Shown in pieces: positions 60,987 through 64,000 of a stretch of 64,000 nt of DNA. The translations under genes were made by a program, and so were the position numbers. The notes under the pieces are model-generated. The model was not told where the DNA came from and did no database searches. It was given only the letters and a program-made list of their open reading frames with translations. Source of the stretch: Brachypterus glaber (lineage: Eukaryota > Arthropoda > Insecta > Coleoptera > Kateretidae). The stretch lies in the NCBI GenBank assembly GCA_958510825.1, contig OY294044.1, positions 43,599,100 through 43,663,099 on the forward strand, given 5' to 3'. How positions within the stretch are numbered: the stretch's first letter is position 1; each line of letters begins with the position of its first letter.

Positions 60987-61429
60987 ACCTGTATTGAGTC
61001 TAGAATTTACCTCATAGATGGCGCTCTATTTATTTAATTTATATTTATCCAATACATACAGATAATAAGACAATTACCAGCTTTATTTTAAATAGATAAA
61101 CTCAATAATAACTCCCGCGTGGCTTTTACTTTATTGAGTGGATAATTACTTATTTTACCCACTCGACTGTCACTTGTCAAATTATTTTCTTGTAAATGTC
61201 ATTAAAATTTTTAATAAAAATATGAATTCCTAAGCTAGTTATTGGATAAAACCTTGTATGGCACTCATGGGTATATTTTCTCATGGGCAATATCTTATTG
61301 AGGTAAATTGTACCAAACCCCTTCCCCTGGGGGCGAGGGTAATTTTCGTGAATAAAGGAGTTATTGAGGTTGCTAAAAGTGAATCTGATAATTAAATTTT
61401 TCTAACTCCACCCTAAGGGGGAGGGGGTG

Positions 61430-61750
61430 ATTATTGCTTTCCGATTTTGAAAATTTTCAAAAGTTACGGAAGCCTTGTAATGGTGTAAAAATTTTCAAAA
61501 TTATTTTTTGCGTCTTTTTGAATTTATGATGTTTATATCAATATAAATAAATTTCGAGCAAAAAAAATTGTCAGTCGATCGGTCGGTCGGTCGATCGGTC
61601 GGTCTGTCCGGAAAATCTTGTAAGCACGATAACTTAAGTACGCTTTAAGCTAGAGACTTGAAATTTGGCATACATGTATTTTACCAAAAGTTCTCGCTCG
61701 GGATTGTTTTTGGTGAACATTGGGGTCTTTTACAAAAATTTGAAAATTGC
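61430..61750. repeat. GTCGGTCG-bearing repeat, copy 2
   Basis: Sister of 58600-59060 without the MITE. The tetranucleotide part (61573-61610) mixes GTCG, GATC and GTCT. Confidence 0.85.
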
Positions 61751-61779
61751 CATATAAGGGTTTTTAAGGTGGCTGAAAT

Positions 61780-62660
61780 TGAATCTGAAACTCTTTTTGG
61801 TTTGGACTTTATATGAAAGAAGTACCTATTTAATTTGAAAATTACGAATTGAGATAAAAAAAAGAGGGGTGAAAAACCATCTTAGGGGTAATATATTTTC
61901 ACTTATAAGTATTATATTCTCAGATTCATTTTCAGTGGCATCTAAAACCCCCATACACCAATTTTTACGACAATTTTCCCTCGTCCCTCAGAAGGTGGAA
62001 TTACATAATTTTTGTTTTAAAATTTAATATTAGCGTACTTAAAAGCCTCTGTATACCAATTTGATAAAATTATTGTGAAAATACACTGCCCAGTAAAAAA
62101 GCTTTCTTTTTTTTTATCCCCCTAGCGTGGAGTGGAATCACAAAACCTGGCAAAAAATATTGTAAATAATTAAATATTATTACCCCCTGCCCCAAGGGGG
62201 TGAAGTTAGACCATTTTTCTTATCAGATTCGTAAATCTCGAAAACCCCAATATACCAATTTTCACGAAAACTACCCCCCTCAGGGGTTAAAGTAAGATGT
62301 TTTTTATTCTAAGATTTAGTTTAAGCGACCTCAAAAACCCCTATATACCAATTATCACTAAAATATTACAAACATTTTAAAATAATCACCCCCACCTATC
62401 TTCGGGGGTGTAGTTAGAAAAATTTTATTATCAGATTCAGTTTAAGCTACCTCGAAAACCCCCACATACAAATTTACACAAAAATATTGTAAATATTTAA
62501 AAAAAAAGTACACCCCGTAAGACGCGGGTGGATTAACGTTTTTTTTTTATAAAATTTAGCTTAAGCGACCTTAGAAGCCCCTAGATATAAATTTTATAAA
62601 CATTTTAAGAAAAAAAACGATAAAAGGGATATTTTTCACCACTCGGGGTGAGATGGAGGG
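61780..62660. repeat. Degenerate tandem array (about 130-bp unit)
   Basis: Six or so units, each with TTTAG.TTAAGCGACCT, AAAACCCC.ATATACCAATTT and a small CCCCC..GGGGGTG.AGTTAGA hairpin. They are strongly diverged. They follow the copy-2 repeat without a break and may be part of the same element. Confidence 0.75.
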
Positions 62661-63459
62661 GTGGTAGGTCTTTTTTTACTTCACCAATATATTTTCCGCA
62701 TCTAAATACATAAGTATGCAAAGTTTTATCTTCTTAGATATTTTCACCTATAGGAAATTCCTGTTATTTATTTTAAGTAGTAAAGGAGATACGCGGTAAT
62801 TAGTTCCACATAACTTATAAACCAATTGGAATTTTAAATTAGGACTTTATTTAGGTCATTACTAATCATGTACAGAATTGATTAGTGCAAAAAACCGAAA
62901 ATCAAATTTTTGGAGATACGAGGTAGTTAAGGTAACCCGACGATATGTAGTCTCCGGTTTAATGCAGCGCCGATAGCTTATTTATGAAACGTTATATGTA
63001 AAAAAAACTTATTACTTTAGTTTTAAGTTCTTTTAAAATATGTTGATGTTTCAATATTCTTAACTTGAAATAACTATATCAAACTTGTTTAAAACTATTT
63101 ATCAAGTTGACACTATTGTAACTAGTTACTTATATATAGTTTTTAAAGTAATTTTCAATTTCTATTTGCTTTGCTCCAGTTTCTACCGCAGGAATTTTAA
63201 ATAGATATTAAAATTATTATTTGAATGATTCATGTCGAAAAACTAAAAGTAGGTACTGGGTATTAAATATTAAAGGCCAGTTTCTGAACTTTTAGTCAAT
63301 TATTTATCTTAAGTTTAAATTACTTTTTATAGAAATGTGAAACAAATGCGAAACATAAATCCTGAAAACTTGGATCAAAAGTTTGAAACCTTTAGAATCA
63401 TATTTATTCCAAGCAACGAAGGTTTTTTGCCTCAAAAAAATCCAATAGTCTTAAAATGG
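62661..63459. other. AT-rich sequence, nothing recognised
   Basis: No open frame or repeat partner. Confidence 0.4.
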
Positions 63460-63850
63460 TGGAGATGTAGTCTAGACTTTCCTAATGAACGTACTAAAAG
63501 TCCTGAATAATAGAAGGTAAGCTCGCGCCGCCATTTAGATTTTGAGAAAATGAGAAAATAGTAAAAAGTTGTGCCGATATCTTAATTTTAAGGAACACTT
63601 TTGGGGTTTTTTGCATATACATATCTTCTTAACGGCCAATATTTCAAAAAAATATCTTATGACAAAAAAAAAATTATCAAATTCTCTACAAAAATAATAA
63701 TGTACTTTTTTATCTGAATTGATAATGATAATAAATATTTCAATATTTGCTTGAACTAGATGTAGAATTTACGTTTTATGAGATTTCTCGAGTGTCAGGT
63801 AGGCAATAAAATCCAAATCCAACTTTTGCCCATTTTCTCCAAAACTAAGT
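63460..63850. repeat. Dispersed repeat, partner of 11290-11640
   Basis: See the entry at 11290: the first block is direct, the second is inverted. Confidence 0.7.
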
Positions 63851-64000
63851 AAGATAGCAAAAAAATTAACTATGTATTTTATAGAGAATTTTATAAGCTT
63901 TCTTTTTTATAATAACTCCTTTTTTCAAAGAGTTGTCATTTAGAAAGTATTTGCAAAAAAGTCCAAACTTTACCTTAAAATCAAGGCTCAAAAACTAAGC

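Overview
This is an AT-rich, intron- and transposon-dominated piece of a eukaryotic nuclear genome, almost certainly an insect (beetle-like in style, but the order is not proven). The reasons are an R1-clade LINE inside a tetranucleotide microsatellite, a Penelope-like element, Tc1 and hAT-type elements, many long foldback elements, and host exons with GT/AG splice sites. There are no operons and no bacterial genes. A 200-base run of N (48801-49000) marks an assembly gap.

Host gene. One cellular gene can be assembled from splice sites, on the minus strand: exon 48546-48800 (5' side cut by the gap), exon 46499-46625, exon 33995-34216 and terminal exon 33170-33296. The reading frame is continuous across all three joins. 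Together they give about 243 residues of a C-terminus: a partial ectodomain, one six-cysteine LDL-receptor class A module, one transmembrane helix split by an intron, a basic stop-transfer and a short cytoplasmic tail ending at TGA. The upstream part of the gene lies in the gap or beyond position 49000. Its 12.3-kb intron holds a Tc1 element, a roughly 5.4-kb LTR retrotransposon and several tandem duplications.

Region by region. 1-4865: a 1.1-kb foldback, small MITEs, a tRNA-derived SINE. 4866-10428: a 2.8-kb almost perfect GACA array plus two copies of one R1-clade LINE, both reading on the minus strand and both ending in that microsatellite. 11290-13300: a repeat shared with 63460-63850, a foldback and a LINE remnant. 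13983-17058: a 3.1-kb palindrome. 21370-24156: a 2.8-kb palindromic element with an exact 8-bp target duplication and a smaller element nested in one arm. 24930-25870: a CR1/Jockey-like LINE end. 26294-32830: foldbacks, Tc1-like ends, and an element with arrays of a GCGCGGTAATGG motif. 33170-48800: the host gene and its TE-filled introns. 49001-53960: a possible large DNA transposon with GAGCTC subterminal motifs, enclosing two satellite arrays, one with a four-monomer higher-order pattern. 54056-55246: a TIR element full of hairpins. 55526-58312: a Penelope-like element with one frameshift, an inverted partial copy and hammerhead-like motifs. 58600-63850: minisatellite-bearing repeats, a piggyBac-like MITE, two tandem foldbacks and a degenerate tandem array.

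How it works together: the LINEs, Penelope element, LTR element and DNA transposons are independent selfish elements, mostly dead. The host gene is the only locus likely to make a cellular protein. I found no defence system, CRISPR array, rRNA or convincing tRNA gene.
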